Assembly (NCBI RefSeq): GCF_018861025.1
Contig: NZ_JAHKQH010000037.1
Coordinates: 62,001-126,000 of the forward strand
Direction of reading: 5' to 3'
Source of the DNA: Psychrosphaera sp. B3R10
GTDB lineage: Bacteria > Pseudomonadota > Gammaproteobacteria > Enterobacterales > Alteromonadaceae
DNA length: 64,000 nt
Positions 18,926-28,401 of the stretch are shown here, in pieces (within the stretch, counting starts at the first letter, position 1; every line of letters begins with the position of its first letter). A program made the translations under genes and the position numbers. The notes under the pieces were generated by a model. The model was not told the origin of the DNA. It did not search any database and was given only the letters and a program-made list of their open reading frames with translations.

Positions 18926-19113
18926 ATAGATATCACTTTAATATTCCTGTATTTAAAAGATAGCACGTCTTTTGTTGTATCAGGTGTTATCAATTGAAAT
19001 TTTACAAATACCACAATGTTCATAGATCACCTATGTATAGCGAACACTGTCATCATTGGCTACTATATAAGCAAAGTGAATTTCCGTAACCATTTATTAA
19101 AAATTGAGTGTAT

Positions 19114-21900
19114 ATGCGATTACTGTTTATTGCACTGTTACTGATCTGCCTATCAGGGTGTGACCGTAATACCGACAAAAATTACCTTGCACTTGGTAAT
19201 GCTGCGATGGCACAAAATAAATATGCTATTGCCGTAATCGAGTTTAAAAATGCAGTGCGTCAGTCTCCCCAAAAAGGAGAACCGCGATTTTTACTCGGAC
19301 AAGCTTATTTGGCGTTAGGGCAATTAAATCTGGCAGAAAAAGAGTTTAAGCGGGCATTAGATTACAACCACCCAAATGAACAAGTAGTGCCACTACTGTC
19401 GGTTTTGTATCAACGAATGGGAGACGATAAATCCTTATTTTCACTGAGTAAATTTACTAAGGGATTAAAGCCTAAGCAATTAGCGCAACTGACATTTTAT
19501 CAATTACAAAGTTATGTTCGGGTTGGGCAACATAACAAGGCATTTACATTAATTAATGAAATAAAGCGCCTGCCAAATTCAAATGAATATGGTCAATTAG
19601 CGTTAGCTTACGATCTTGTGCTCAGTAATAATTTACAAGGTGCAAATTTACATTTGGAGCAAGTCCTTGAAACCTACCCGAATCAGAAAGACGCCTTGTT
19701 ACTTAAGGCGCAACTGCACCTAAACCTACAGGAAGTTGCACAGGGGGTCGCTGTCTATCAACAATATATCGATGTTTATCCGGATGCAGACGAAGTTAAA
19801 CTGACGCTAGCACGACTTTACAGTGATTTTAATTTACCCAATCAAGCTGAGCCCATTGTAGATGACTTGCTAAATAAATATTCTAATGTCGCATTATTAT
19901 TGCAACTGAAAGCAGCAGCTCGTTTAAACGATAAAGACTACTCAATTGCATATGATTATGCAGAACAAGCAATAACACTTGATACTGAAGATACATCGGC
20001 TCGCCTTATTGCGGGGATCAGTGCCTATTTCAATGGCGATAAAGAAAACGCCCATCGACACCTCAGTCTCATTGCTGGTTTTTTACCAATTGAACATCCG
20101 GCTTTACGATTGTTAGCCGACAGCCAACTTTATTTAGGGATGTCACTCGATGCGAACGATACGGCGAGCCAATTTAAAACACTGTCTGATGAGGATTCGG
20201 GCTTGCTTTCCAAAATTGGTCAAGCGCTGCTTAAGCAAGGTGAGATTAATAAAGTAAAAACAATATTGGATAAACAACCTGACAATATCGTCTCACCAAA
20301 ATCGCTAACTAATGTTGGTTTACTTAAGTTGTCCCTCAGAGACGTAAGCGGTCTGCTGGATTTGGAGAATGCGGTGGCAAAGCTTGAGTTTGAAGGAAAT
20401 GAACATACAGCGGAACAACTGCAACTCACTTTGGCGCAGGCATACCTTAATAATAGGCACTATGACAAAGCACTTTTGCTTGCCGATGAATGGCAAAATA
20501 ACAATAAACTAAGGCAACATCAGTTTTTGCTTCGTGCCAAAATTTATCAAAAGCAAAAAAAGTTTAACGAAGCTAAGCAAGCCTATCAGCGTGCATTGGA
20601 CATAACACCAGATAACCCAGCAATTCAATTAGCGGTCGTCAATTCGGTACAACTTAATAGCAGAAGTGTCGCAGAATCGGCGTTAAACAAAGTGCAATCG
20701 ATTATTAATCAGCACCCTGATTTTATCCCGGCGATTATCCAATATTATACGTTGAGCAAACAACTCAACCTACCTGACAAAATGGTCAATCATCTGCAAG
20801 CCAGAATTAAGGACAATAAAAACCACAAACAACTTGTGATTACGCTGGCAAAAATTCAATTATTTGAAGGACAAGCTGAGAAGGCTATAAAGTTGTTTGA
20901 ACAGATAAAGTCAGATAAACCAGAGTCTTATTGGCGACATTTAGCGATGGCTTATTCAGCAAATCAACAATACGACAAAACAATGCAGCTATATGAGACA
21001 TGGTATCTTGCCAGTCCAAATAACCCGCAGACAATAATTGGGCTGCTGCAGGTATTGCAAACAAAAGGGGAGCTCGAAAGCGCGTTGCAACTTAGCCAGC
21101 GGTATCTATATGAACTTGGCGGTCGTAATTTAGAGATACGATTAATGTACTTACAACTGCTTACGCAAATGCAACAATTTGAGCAAGCCGAAACATATTA
21201 CGCCACGTTAACCGATAGCATAAAGCAATTACCTTTTGTGAAAGGAATAAAAGGGCAGTTGTTGTTTCATCAAGGGAAAGCATCAGAAGCATTGGAAAAC
21301 ATTACCTTTGCTTATGAAGCAAACCCAACTCCACAAAACGCCGGTTTTATGGTCGCAGCTCATTTTAAGGTCATATCACACAACGATAAAGTGAATGCCT
21401 TAAAGCCCTTACACTTTTTGAAAGAACATCTTAAAAGACACCCAAAAGACATCATCAATACTTTATATTATGCGCAGTTACAAACTGGCGTAGACAATGA
21501 GGAAGCGATTCGTTATTTCCGCAAAACCCTTATTCTTCAACCAGATAATTTTGTAGCACTTAATAATATTGCCTACTTACTTTTAGAAGATAAACAGCTT
21601 GAAGAAGCCTATCAATTTGCGTTAAACGCGTTGCAGATCCGACCTAAAAACATAGACGTACTAGATACAATTGGAGAAATAGCGCTTAGATTAGACAAAC
21701 TTGATGAAGCATTAGCACATTATACTGAGGCGTATAATCTAGTGCAGGGGAGTTTACCAGATGATGTATTGGTGAATTACTTTGAGGTTTTGTTTCGAAC
21801 TGATCAAACCAAACTCGCCCAACGCCGCATTAGCCAACACCCGTTAACCGCGCGAAAAGAACAAGTTCGTTTAGACCAATTGTTACAACAATATTTGTAG
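19114..21900 (+). CDS. prsT: PrsT-like TPR lipoprotein (PEP-CTERM/XrtA-type system)
   Basis: A 928-residue lipoprotein (lipobox LICLSGC) composed almost entirely of tetratricopeptide repeats. The start NYLALGNAAMAQNKYAIAV and the overall length match PrsT, the TPR protein found with exosortase/PEP-CTERM export loci. It is followed by a gene whose protein ends in a PEP-CTERM-like tripartite tail, which supports the assignment. The ATG at 19114 is preferred over a GTG two codons upstream. No exosortase, PrsK or PrsR is in the window, so the rest of the machinery must be elsewhere. Confidence 0.78.
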   Translation: MRLLFIALLLICLSGCDRNTDKNYLALGNAAMAQNKYAIAVIEFKNAVRQSPQKGEPRFLLGQAYLALGQLNLAEKEFKRALDYNHPNEQVVPLLSVLYQRMGDDKSLFSLSKFTKGLKPKQLAQLTFYQLQSYVRVGQHNKAFTLINEIKRLPNSNEYGQLALAYDLVLSNNLQGANLHLEQVLETYPNQKDALLLKAQLHLNLQEVAQGVAVYQQYIDVYPDADEVKLTLARLYSDFNLPNQAEPIVDDLLNKYSNVALLLQLKAAARLNDKDYSIAYDYAEQAITLDTEDTSARLIAGISAYFNGDKENAHRHLSLIAGFLPIEHPALRLLADSQLYLGMSLDANDTASQFKTLSDEDSGLLSKIGQALLKQGEINKVKTILDKQPDNIVSPKSLTNVGLLKLSLRDVSGLLDLENAVAKLEFEGNEHTAEQLQLTLAQAYLNNRHYDKALLLADEWQNNNKLRQHQFLLRAKIYQKQKKFNEAKQAYQRALDITPDNPAIQLAVVNSVQLNSRSVAESALNKVQSIINQHPDFIPAIIQYYTLSKQLNLPDKMVNHLQARIKDNKNHKQLVITLAKIQLFEGQAEKAIKLFEQIKSDKPESYWRHLAMAYSANQQYDKTMQLYETWYLASPNNPQTIIGLLQVLQTKGELESALQLSQRYLYELGGRNLEIRLMYLQLLTQMQQFEQAETYYATLTDSIKQLPFVKGIKGQLLFHQGKASEALENITFAYEANPTPQNAGFMVAAHFKVISHNDKVNALKPLHFLKEHLKRHPKDIINTLYYAQLQTGVDNEEAIRYFRKTLILQPDNFVALNNIAYLLLEDKQLEEAYQFALNALQIRPKNIDVLDTIGEIALRLDKLDEALAHYTEAYNLVQGSLPDDVLVNYFEVLFRTDQTKLAQRRISQHPLTARKEQVRLDQLLQQYL

Positions 21901-21902
21901 TG

Positions 21903-21929
21903 AAATGTGTCAGTTAACTTTACACATTT
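21903..21929 (+). terminator. Hairpin after the PrsT-like gene
   Basis: AAATGTGT pairs with ACACATTT across an 11-base loop containing the palindrome AGTTAACT, followed by AGTTTTAC. The U-tract is modest, so this is a weak call. Confidence 0.45.
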
Positions 21930-22170
21930 AGTTTTACTCAAATACATCAAAAGTTAACTGGTTGAATTTTAGTCAATATATTCAAGCGGACTGAAATATG
22001 CATTGTGATAAAAATTTAATACATAAAAAGTACTGAGTGCACATGGCTTCATTTTGAATACAAAGTGGCACTCGAGGAATATGGTAAAACATTGCCAAGA
22101 ACCAGTATGAGTAAACTAGGTCATTAGGCCTTGATTAACGTTAATTAACATAAATTAAATGGAAGCTATT

Positions 22171-23316
22171 ATGACAGTTACAGCTCGGCCGAAACTTTTA
22201 TTGTTTGTTTTTCTCCTAATGTTTTTGTGGGTAGAAGTCGCAGAGGCACGACTATTTAGAAGCTCGGGCAGGGCTGAACGTGCCGATGTTTATTCAGAAA
22301 CATTTTTTTACGTCAATAACCAATATTTAAATGATGTGGGTATTTTAACGACGGCAATTAATAGCGGCCAAACTGTCGACAGTATCGCTCCGTTTGTTTC
22401 AAGGGGCGGCGGAGCAGAGGGATTAGACGCCGTTCCATCCGAATGCGTTAATGGCTTTTCGAGGTTTGATGAAGCGGATGTCTATGCAGCTATAGATAGG
22501 CTTGAAAATGATTTACAGAACAACATCATCACCCAAGCTGAATATGATACAGAACTTGCTGAACAACAAGCAATAATAGCTAATGACCCCTGTGTTTGGG
22601 AGTTTGAACAGGGAGAAGATTTATTTACGTGGGGCGCTTTTAACCTTTATTTTAATAACCCAGAAGTAAATTACGATGTGAGTTGGAATATTATAGGACA
22701 AGGAAAAACTTGGGATAACCTTGCTGGCACAATAAACACCGATCCGGCGCTCGTAGACCCGTCAGACCCGGGCGCGGCAATCGAATTTGGGTCAGTTATG
22801 TTAAACATGGCTGCACCAGTAGATTTATTGCCGGGGGATTATCAAATTAACGTTGAAGTTAGTATGTCGTCAGTTGACGGTCAGTTTTTCTACGCCACAA
22901 ATAAAACCGACGATGAAGTTGAAATACAAGAGTTATGTATTGATAACCCACTCCATGGGACTTGGGTAGATGACTTTAATGCGATGTCTCAAATTAGTGA
23001 CAATGCAACTTATAATGCCTGGTTAAACAATAACCCAGAACCTGACAGTGAGATTTGTGGCTATAACAGTGCGAGGGAAGTAGATGATGCAAACTATGTT
23101 TATGTAAATAACCCTTATCTTGAATATGCAAGCACTCCTACCTTCTTTTGGTCAGACTTTGAAACACTGCGTATCTTGCCATCGAGCAATCAGAACGCAC
23201 CGACACCTGATCCAGTTGATGTTAATGCACCTGCATCAATTAGTTTATTTGCAATCGGGGGGCTCGGGATATTATTGAGACGCCGCAGCATCAAGCGGAA
23301 TAACAATAACATTTAG
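22171..23316 (+). CDS. Secreted protein with PEP-CTERM-like C-terminal anchor
   Basis: About 381 residues with a signal peptide ending near VAEA. The middle part is acidic and beta-rich, with paired cysteines, and has no domain I recognise. The C-terminus has the three-part sorting layout: a short APAS motif in place of PEP, a hydrophobic helix (ISLFAIGGLGILL) and a basic cluster RRRSIKR. This suggests processing by an exosortase and surface or EPS attachment. The ATG at 22171 has GGAAG upstream; an in-frame ATG at 22159 is less likely. It follows the PrsT-like gene and ends at a strong terminator. Confidence 0.72.
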   Translation: MTVTARPKLLLFVFLLMFLWVEVAEARLFRSSGRAERADVYSETFFYVNNQYLNDVGILTTAINSGQTVDSIAPFVSRGGGAEGLDAVPSECVNGFSRFDEADVYAAIDRLENDLQNNIITQAEYDTELAEQQAIIANDPCVWEFEQGEDLFTWGAFNLYFNNPEVNYDVSWNIIGQGKTWDNLAGTINTDPALVDPSDPGAAIEFGSVMLNMAAPVDLLPGDYQINVEVSMSSVDGQFFYATNKTDDEVEIQELCIDNPLHGTWVDDFNAMSQISDNATYNAWLNNNPEPDSEICGYNSAREVDDANYVYVNNPYLEYASTPTFFWSDFETLRILPSSNQNAPTPDPVDVNAPASISLFAIGGLGILLRRRSIKRNNNNI

Positions 23317-23346
23317 TCATTGTGGGTCTGGATAACATACGATTGA

Positions 23347-23377
23347 AAGGGCATATATTATGAATATGCCCTTTTTT
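23347..23377 (+). terminator. Strong intrinsic terminator
   Basis: AAGGGCATAT pairs perfectly with ATATGCCCTT over a 7-base loop, followed by a run of T. It closes the PEP-CTERM-like gene. Confidence 0.88.
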
Positions 23378-23459
23378 GTGGAGATGGCCTATCATTTGTA
23401 ACGGCCTAAAGCGATTAGCAAAAAGGCGTGTTGACAGCGCGCTCTGATTTTGGTCAAAG

Positions 23460-25625
23460 CTATTCTACCGTTTTATAAAAATCTCGAACCTCTTGACGTT
23501 GCTTACTAAGCTCATTTTCTAAAAACAACATCTGCTCCTTAAATTTCGGTTCGTCTTTAATACTATCTAACAATGGGTCTATGTGGGTCCACCATTCTCG
23601 CCAACCGTTTTTTATGGCAGTCTCAAGGTTGCTTAGCGCTGAATTAGGATCACCATTGAGAGCGGCTAAACGGGCTGCTAGATAATCGAGTTCAAAATAC
23701 TTAATAGAAGAGTCAATTTGATCGTTTTTCAACGACTCACATTGTTGGTGAATTTTGTTAAATTGCTCTATTTGACCTAATTGCTTATGAGCCCAGGCAA
23801 TCTCGATTGCCGGTGAACAATATGGCATTGAAAATTTATCGGTTTCTGAAAGACCAGCTTGTTTTTCAGTGAGCAGAGTGACTGCTTTGCTTTTATCTCC
23901 CACCATGGCGTTGTACCAACCTGCTTCGAAGGCAACCCAATAATCGTCTGGGTTTGCTGCAACTTCAAAATCCATATTTTTAAACAATTGCTGATAATTT
24001 TTTTCTATCAATAACAGCGTTGCATCATAGATCGGATCATCTGTTAACGTTCTTATGATATCTGTTAATTTAAGTTGAAGAAGAGAGCCAATTAACTTGA
24101 TTTTAAGCTCTTCATTTTCAGGAGAAAGCTTATGAGCAAGATAAGCCTCTTGAATAGAAGCACTATAATTGCCTTGACTAAAATAAATACCCGCGAGCCC
24201 TGAATGAGATGAAGGGAAGTCTGGATAATCGATTAGCAGTTGTTTATAAATGTCTTCTGCTTCTTGATATCTGCCACGTATCTCTAACTCAACACCTAAG
24301 TTATAAGTTGCACTACGAAATAGGGGGTCGAGCTCGTTCGCTTTAATTAGAGCCGCAAATGACTCATCAAAACGTTGTAGTTCAGCTAAAGCACGCGACT
24401 TCCACATATATGCAATGGCTAAACTTGGGTTAAGTTCTATGGCTTTGTCAAAAGCCCCTAGTGACTTTTCAAACTCATCTCGGATCATTGCGATATACCC
24501 TACTACGGCATAAGCTCGGGGCATATTGGGCTGACGCACGAGGGCTTTTTCGACATTACGCTCGGCAAGTGTTGCGGCAACATCGTTGGCCAAAACCCCA
24601 TATTGTGTTGAACCATCTCCCAACAGCGCCAAAGTATCCGCCAAACTAACATAGGCTTGGGCATATTCAGGGTCTAGCGCAATGGCTTGCTCAAAAAGCT
24701 TTCTTGCCTCTTTGAAACTTTCCGTGGTTTGCAGTCGATAGGCTTCGCGACCTTTAAGGTAGACGACGTAAGCGTCAGTGCTATTGGTCGCTGAAAGCGA
24801 ACGCAACGAACCCGATTCGAGGTATTTGTCTTGTAATAAATTAACAACCGAGCGACCTATTTCTGACTGCAGATCAAATATATCTTTCATTTCTCTCAGA
24901 AAATTTTCTGTCCAAAGTGTATGACCGTTTTTAGTGTCTAGGAGTTCTACCCGAATTTTGACTCGATTGCCGACATTAACCACCGAACCTGAGAGCACGG
25001 TTTGCACATTAAGTCGTCTACCAATATCAACAGGGGAAAACCCTTTATCTGTAAGAACCTGCGACGACCTTGAGGCGGCCACTCGAAATCCGTCGGTTTG
25101 CCCTAACAAACTCGTGAGTTCCTCGGCCAAACCTATGGCCAAATATGATTGGTCTTTGTCGGCACTTTGGTCAACAAACGGCAATACAGCAATTGAATCG
25201 GCAGACACTATTTTAACTAACCCATCTGCTTCTATATCTTGGCGGTCTTTCACGACATGAAAATATTGATAACCGATGCCCAAACTAAGTGAAATAATCA
25301 TGACTAACCCGACCCAACTTCCCCAACCAAGAGGCGGGGGGATAACGGGCTCGCCGTCTTCGTCAAAATCAACTGTAGCAGTACGTACCCATGTTGAGTT
25401 AGTAAATTGAAAATGCCAAGAGATGTAAATAACCACTGGAAAAAGACACAACAAGAAGATAAACATGAAGGCACCGACAATGACATCGATAATCATTAAT
25501 TGTGAAGCAACATCGAGAAATTGAAGTAACAACCAGCAAGAACCAAGGTATGCGACGCTTGTTCTGATCACATTACGACGACGCAACTCGGTAAGGAATT
25601 TTCCCAAAAAAGTACTTTTAGTCAT
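23460..25625 (-). CDS. Membrane protein with TolB-like domain and TPR repeats
   Basis: The 721 residues hold three N-terminal hydrophobic segments (about 20-42, 45-72 and 100-122), then a TolB-like N-terminal domain starting at DSIAVLPFVDQS (about 145-260), then a long TPR array (about 285-560) and a helical tail. This layout is common in marine gammaproteobacteria, where related proteins carry a CadC-type DNA-binding or a cyclase domain at the N-terminus; here a membrane module takes that place. It is probably an inner-membrane protein with a protein-binding role; the function is unknown. It is convergent with the PEP-CTERM-like gene. Confidence 0.72.
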   Translation of the reverse strand: MTKSTFLGKFLTELRRRNVIRTSVAYLGSCWLLLQFLDVASQLMIIDVIVGAFMFIFLLCLFPVVIYISWHFQFTNSTWVRTATVDFDEDGEPVIPPPLGWGSWVGLVMIISLSLGIGYQYFHVVKDRQDIEADGLVKIVSADSIAVLPFVDQSADKDQSYLAIGLAEELTSLLGQTDGFRVAASRSSQVLTDKGFSPVDIGRRLNVQTVLSGSVVNVGNRVKIRVELLDTKNGHTLWTENFLREMKDIFDLQSEIGRSVVNLLQDKYLESGSLRSLSATNSTDAYVVYLKGREAYRLQTTESFKEARKLFEQAIALDPEYAQAYVSLADTLALLGDGSTQYGVLANDVAATLAERNVEKALVRQPNMPRAYAVVGYIAMIRDEFEKSLGAFDKAIELNPSLAIAYMWKSRALAELQRFDESFAALIKANELDPLFRSATYNLGVELEIRGRYQEAEDIYKQLLIDYPDFPSSHSGLAGIYFSQGNYSASIQEAYLAHKLSPENEELKIKLIGSLLQLKLTDIIRTLTDDPIYDATLLLIEKNYQQLFKNMDFEVAANPDDYWVAFEAGWYNAMVGDKSKAVTLLTEKQAGLSETDKFSMPYCSPAIEIAWAHKQLGQIEQFNKIHQQCESLKNDQIDSSIKYFELDYLAARLAALNGDPNSALSNLETAIKNGWREWWTHIDPLLDSIKDEPKFKEQMLFLENELSKQRQEVRDFYKTVE

Positions 25626-25897
25626 ATTAGGCCGTTATTTAGAATTTAGTAGGATTGGTATAATCCTTTATCTGCTTTTATAGCATAGTAATTTACATAA
25701 ATGTATAAATCACGTGTTGTGGACAATGCTGATTTATATCTATAAAAAGGTGATTTTAGTTTCTAATCATTTGCAAAATCATTTTCAATTGTCAAGTTGT
25801 TGACTAAGCTTAGCTATGTACCAATTACCCCTAAAAGCGATTTAGATAGAAATAAATTGCTAGGTAACTTACGGGGTTAAAATTAAAAGTGAACACT

Positions 25898-26440
25898 ATG
25901 GATAATGCACTTCAAACAATGATCAATAATATGCCTGAAAAAACAGGTAAAAGTCTCGAGCAGTGGATAGATATTTTGGCTAATGAAACATTTGAAAAAC
26001 ACTCAGAGGCGGTTAAATACTTAAAAACAGAACATGGAGTAACCCATGGTTTTGCTAATACGATAGTGACCTTAGCAAAAGAGAAAAATGAACCACAGGT
26101 TGATTTAGTTTTGACTCAATACCAAGGTAAAGAGTCACTCAAGCCTATGTATGACAAACTCATCACACTCGTCGAAAACTTTGGTACTGACATTGTTATC
26201 ACCCCTAAAAAAGGCAGCGTAAGTTTAATTCGAAAAAGGCAGTTTGCTTTAATAAAACCGGCGACAAAAACAAGAATAGATTTAGGCTTAAAACTAAAAG
26301 GCGTTGACGTTCAAGGAAAGTTAGAAAACTCGGGTCCATTTGGCACTATGTGTACCCATAGAATACAATTACATTGTCTAAGTGACATAGATAATGACGT
26401 TATTCAGTGGTTAACGTTAGCTTACGAGCAATCGGTCTAA
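25898..26440 (+). CDS. DUF4287/DUF5655 domain protein
   Basis: About 180 residues. The N-terminal part (about 1-65, with MINNMPEKTGKSLEQWIDIL) is DUF4287-like, and the C-terminal part (about 85-175, including KKGSVSLIRKRQFALIKP and TRIDLGLKLKG) is DUF5655-like. Both are uncharacterised; DUF5655 is thought to have a nuclease-like or DNA-transport-protein-like fold. A cytoplasmic location is likely because there is no signal peptide. GTG at 25889 is an alternative start three codons upstream. Confidence 0.8.
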   Translation: MDNALQTMINNMPEKTGKSLEQWIDILANETFEKHSEAVKYLKTEHGVTHGFANTIVTLAKEKNEPQVDLVLTQYQGKESLKPMYDKLITLVENFGTDIVITPKKGSVSLIRKRQFALIKPATKTRIDLGLKLKGVDVQGKLENSGPFGTMCTHRIQLHCLSDIDNDVIQWLTLAYEQSV

Positions 26441-26508
26441 ACACCTATGCATAGTTTTAAATTGTCCTTAGTTAATCGCGCTACTTATATTAGGGAAAAG
26501 TCAGTTTT

Positions 26509-26754
26509 ATGATCAGTTGTAATCACTACGATTATATCGAAATTGCTTGTATGAACCGTTACCCCATTAAGGTTGTAATGAAAACAGGCGATGTGATAAA
26601 CGGAATTGCATTAGACACTGCGCTCAATAAGAAAAAGCAAGAGTGCATAAAAATACATGTAAATAATGCCGATAGGTTGGTTGTGTTAGACAACATTTCA
26701 ACGCTAGAGGTGAGTGTCAAAAATCCACATTTCCAGCGGGTTTCGTTTGATTAA
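26509..26754 (+). CDS. rof: Rho-binding antiterminator
   Basis: Rof binds the transcription terminator Rho and inhibits Rho-dependent termination. The 81 residues align by eye with the family throughout: MISCNHYDYIEIACMNRYP at the start, VVMKTGDVINGIALDT in the Sm-like core and VLDNISTLEVSV near the end. It is a single gene, 68 bp after the DUF4287 gene, with a hairpin downstream. Confidence 0.9.
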   Translation: MISCNHYDYIEIACMNRYPIKVVMKTGDVINGIALDTALNKKKQECIKIHVNNADRLVVLDNISTLEVSVKNPHFQRVSFD

Positions 26755-26767
26755 AGCGAGAGGAATG

Positions 26768-26802
26768 GGTTGGTAACTTGTACAAAATAACCAACCGCTT
26801 TT
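26768..26802 (+). terminator. Hairpin after rof
   Basis: GGTTGGT pairs with ACCAACC over a 15-base loop and is followed by GCTTTTC. It lies between the convergent rof and mgtE genes. Confidence 0.5.
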
Positions 26803-26815
26803 CTAACACGTATCA

Positions 26816-28156
26816 TCAATTAATCAAAAATAGGGTGCCGAGCCCTAAAAAGGCAACAAACCCAACGATATCGGTGACGGTGGTGAGAATGACCGCGCCA
26901 GATAAAGCGGGATCTATTTTTAATTTCTCTAAAATAACCGGCACAAATACGCCAGCAAATGCCGCCGCCACAATGTTGAATAAAATCGCAATGCCAATAA
27001 CAATGCCAAGTAAATGATCACCAAACCATAAAAACGAGACTAAGCCAATAATAGCGGCCCAAATTACACCGTTAAGCCCACCTACCTTTAGTTCTTTGAT
27101 TAATAGTGCCTTTACGTTTGCGCTGGTGACTTGCCCTAAAGCTAACCCTCGAATAATAAGGGTAAGTGTCTGACTTCCCGCAATCCCGCCCATACTGGCC
27201 ACGACAGGCATCAATACCGCTAATGCAACGACTTGTTGCAATGTTGCTTCAAACATGCCGATAAATGCACTGGCTAGAAATGCGGTAAGTAAATTTATCC
27301 CAAGCCACAATGCTCGGCCTTTGGCACTTTTTTTAACCGAAGAAAATAAATCTTCATCTTCATCCATACCCGCTGATGCCATCATACTTCGTTCGTACGA
27401 CTCGTTAACAATCTCACTCGCGGTTCGCACATCTAAGCGGCCAAGTAATTTGCCAGTATCATCGAGAACCGGTAAAGATGAATAACCAGAATTTTGTACT
27501 TCTAACGACGTTTTTTGACAGTCGTCATTGGCGTTGAGTGTATTGATGGACTCTTCGGCTAAATCAACCAAAGGAATATGTTCCGGAACCCCAAACAACT
27601 TATTAAGTTTTACAGCGGCGGAAAACATTCCTGCCCGGTTAACTAAAAATAAGGTGTCGATATGCTCTCCAACTTCCCGTCGCAATAATCGATTCGAGTC
27701 TCTGATCCGGGCCGTGATTGGCAGCACTAAATAGTCTGGATTTAACCAATGCCCAGTTTGTTCTTCAGTAAACTGACTTGCTTCAAAGAAATATTGTTTC
27801 TGCAGTTTATCCATCGCCGCATAGGCACGCTCGACGAGTTGGTCTGGTAGAGACTCTGCAAGTTCGAGTAAATCTTCTGCCTCAATATCGAGAAATAAAT
27901 TATCCCAATCTTCTTCATCGGTTTCATTGATGATTGTCTCGCGCGGATCGCCACGCATAGCAATTAATACATCGAGTTTTTTATGTGGCTGAATATTATT
28001 CCACACATCAAGTCGTTGCTCTAAAGGCAATGATTCCAGCAATAAAGCGAGTTCATTTTCATCTTTAGCAGCAACAATTGAAGGCATAAATTCATTGTCT
28101 TCATCGTTAGAGGCTAGAATTACCTCTTCGATTAAGTCTGGTAGTTGTTCAGCCAT
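26816..28156 (-). CDS. mgtE: MgtE magnesium transporter
   Basis: MgtE is a dimeric magnesium channel gated by its cytosolic domains. The 446 residues show the full order: a helical N domain (about 1-125) with acidic clusters, CBS domains (about 130-250) containing FLVNRAGMFSAAV and SSLPVLDDTGKLLGRLDV, a plug helix, and five membrane helices from about 285. The pore-region MPVVASMGGIAGSQTL and the final TDIVGFVAFLG carry the conserved magnesium-site residues of the family. No riboswitch-like structure was recognised in the 227 bp upstream. Confidence 0.94.
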   Translation of the reverse strand: MAEQLPDLIEEVILASNDEDNEFMPSIVAAKDENELALLLESLPLEQRLDVWNNIQPHKKLDVLIAMRGDPRETIINETDEEDWDNLFLDIEAEDLLELAESLPDQLVERAYAAMDKLQKQYFFEASQFTEEQTGHWLNPDYLVLPITARIRDSNRLLRREVGEHIDTLFLVNRAGMFSAAVKLNKLFGVPEHIPLVDLAEESINTLNANDDCQKTSLEVQNSGYSSLPVLDDTGKLLGRLDVRTASEIVNESYERSMMASAGMDEDEDLFSSVKKSAKGRALWLGINLLTAFLASAFIGMFEATLQQVVALAVLMPVVASMGGIAGSQTLTLIIRGLALGQVTSANVKALLIKELKVGGLNGVIWAAIIGLVSFLWFGDHLLGIVIGIAILFNIVAAAFAGVFVPVILEKLKIDPALSGAVILTTVTDIVGFVAFLGLGTLFLIN

Positions 28157-28370
28157 AACGGATCATTCCTTATCGGTACGATTTCTGGGGGCTTTTGTAG
28201 GCATTGGAGAGTATGCGCAAGATCACAAAAACTGTTTTCTATTTTGTCAATTATAAAACAGGTTTAGGCATTTAAACGATAATAAAATCAATTAATTATT
28301 ATTGAATGCAATATTAAGCTCAATTAGGGCTAACTGATTTCAGCTCTGGGGGGATAAAACCACTAAATTG

Positions 28371-28401
28371 AAAACCTGTCGAATTAAAGTCGACAGGTTT
28401 T
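28371..28401 (-). terminator. Terminator overlapping the 3' end of eptA
   Basis: AAAACCTGTCGA pairs perfectly with TCGACAGGTTTT across 7 bases. In the minus-strand direction it ends in TTTT followed by CAATTT. One arm and the loop lie inside the last codons of the phosphoethanolamine transferase, whose stop is in the loop, so the hairpin is part coding. Confidence 0.75.

Noticed and set aside
19040-19070. TTGGCT...AAGCA upstream of the PrsT-like gene as a sigma-54 promoter
   Set aside because: The spacing between GG and GC is 11 bases instead of the strict 10.
22060-22090. TGGCAC upstream of the PEP-CTERM-like gene as a sigma-54 promoter
   Set aside because: The -12 element is absent: GAATA occurs where TTGCA should be, so the GC dinucleotide is missing.
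24934-25260. 108-codon frame opposite the TolB-like gene
   Set aside because: It is a shadow of the conserved TolB-like coding region on the other strand.
28157-28383. Possible magnesium riboswitch upstream of mgtE
   Set aside because: The region is AT-rich, and I could not find the multi-helix M-box pattern; such elements are mainly in Firmicutes.
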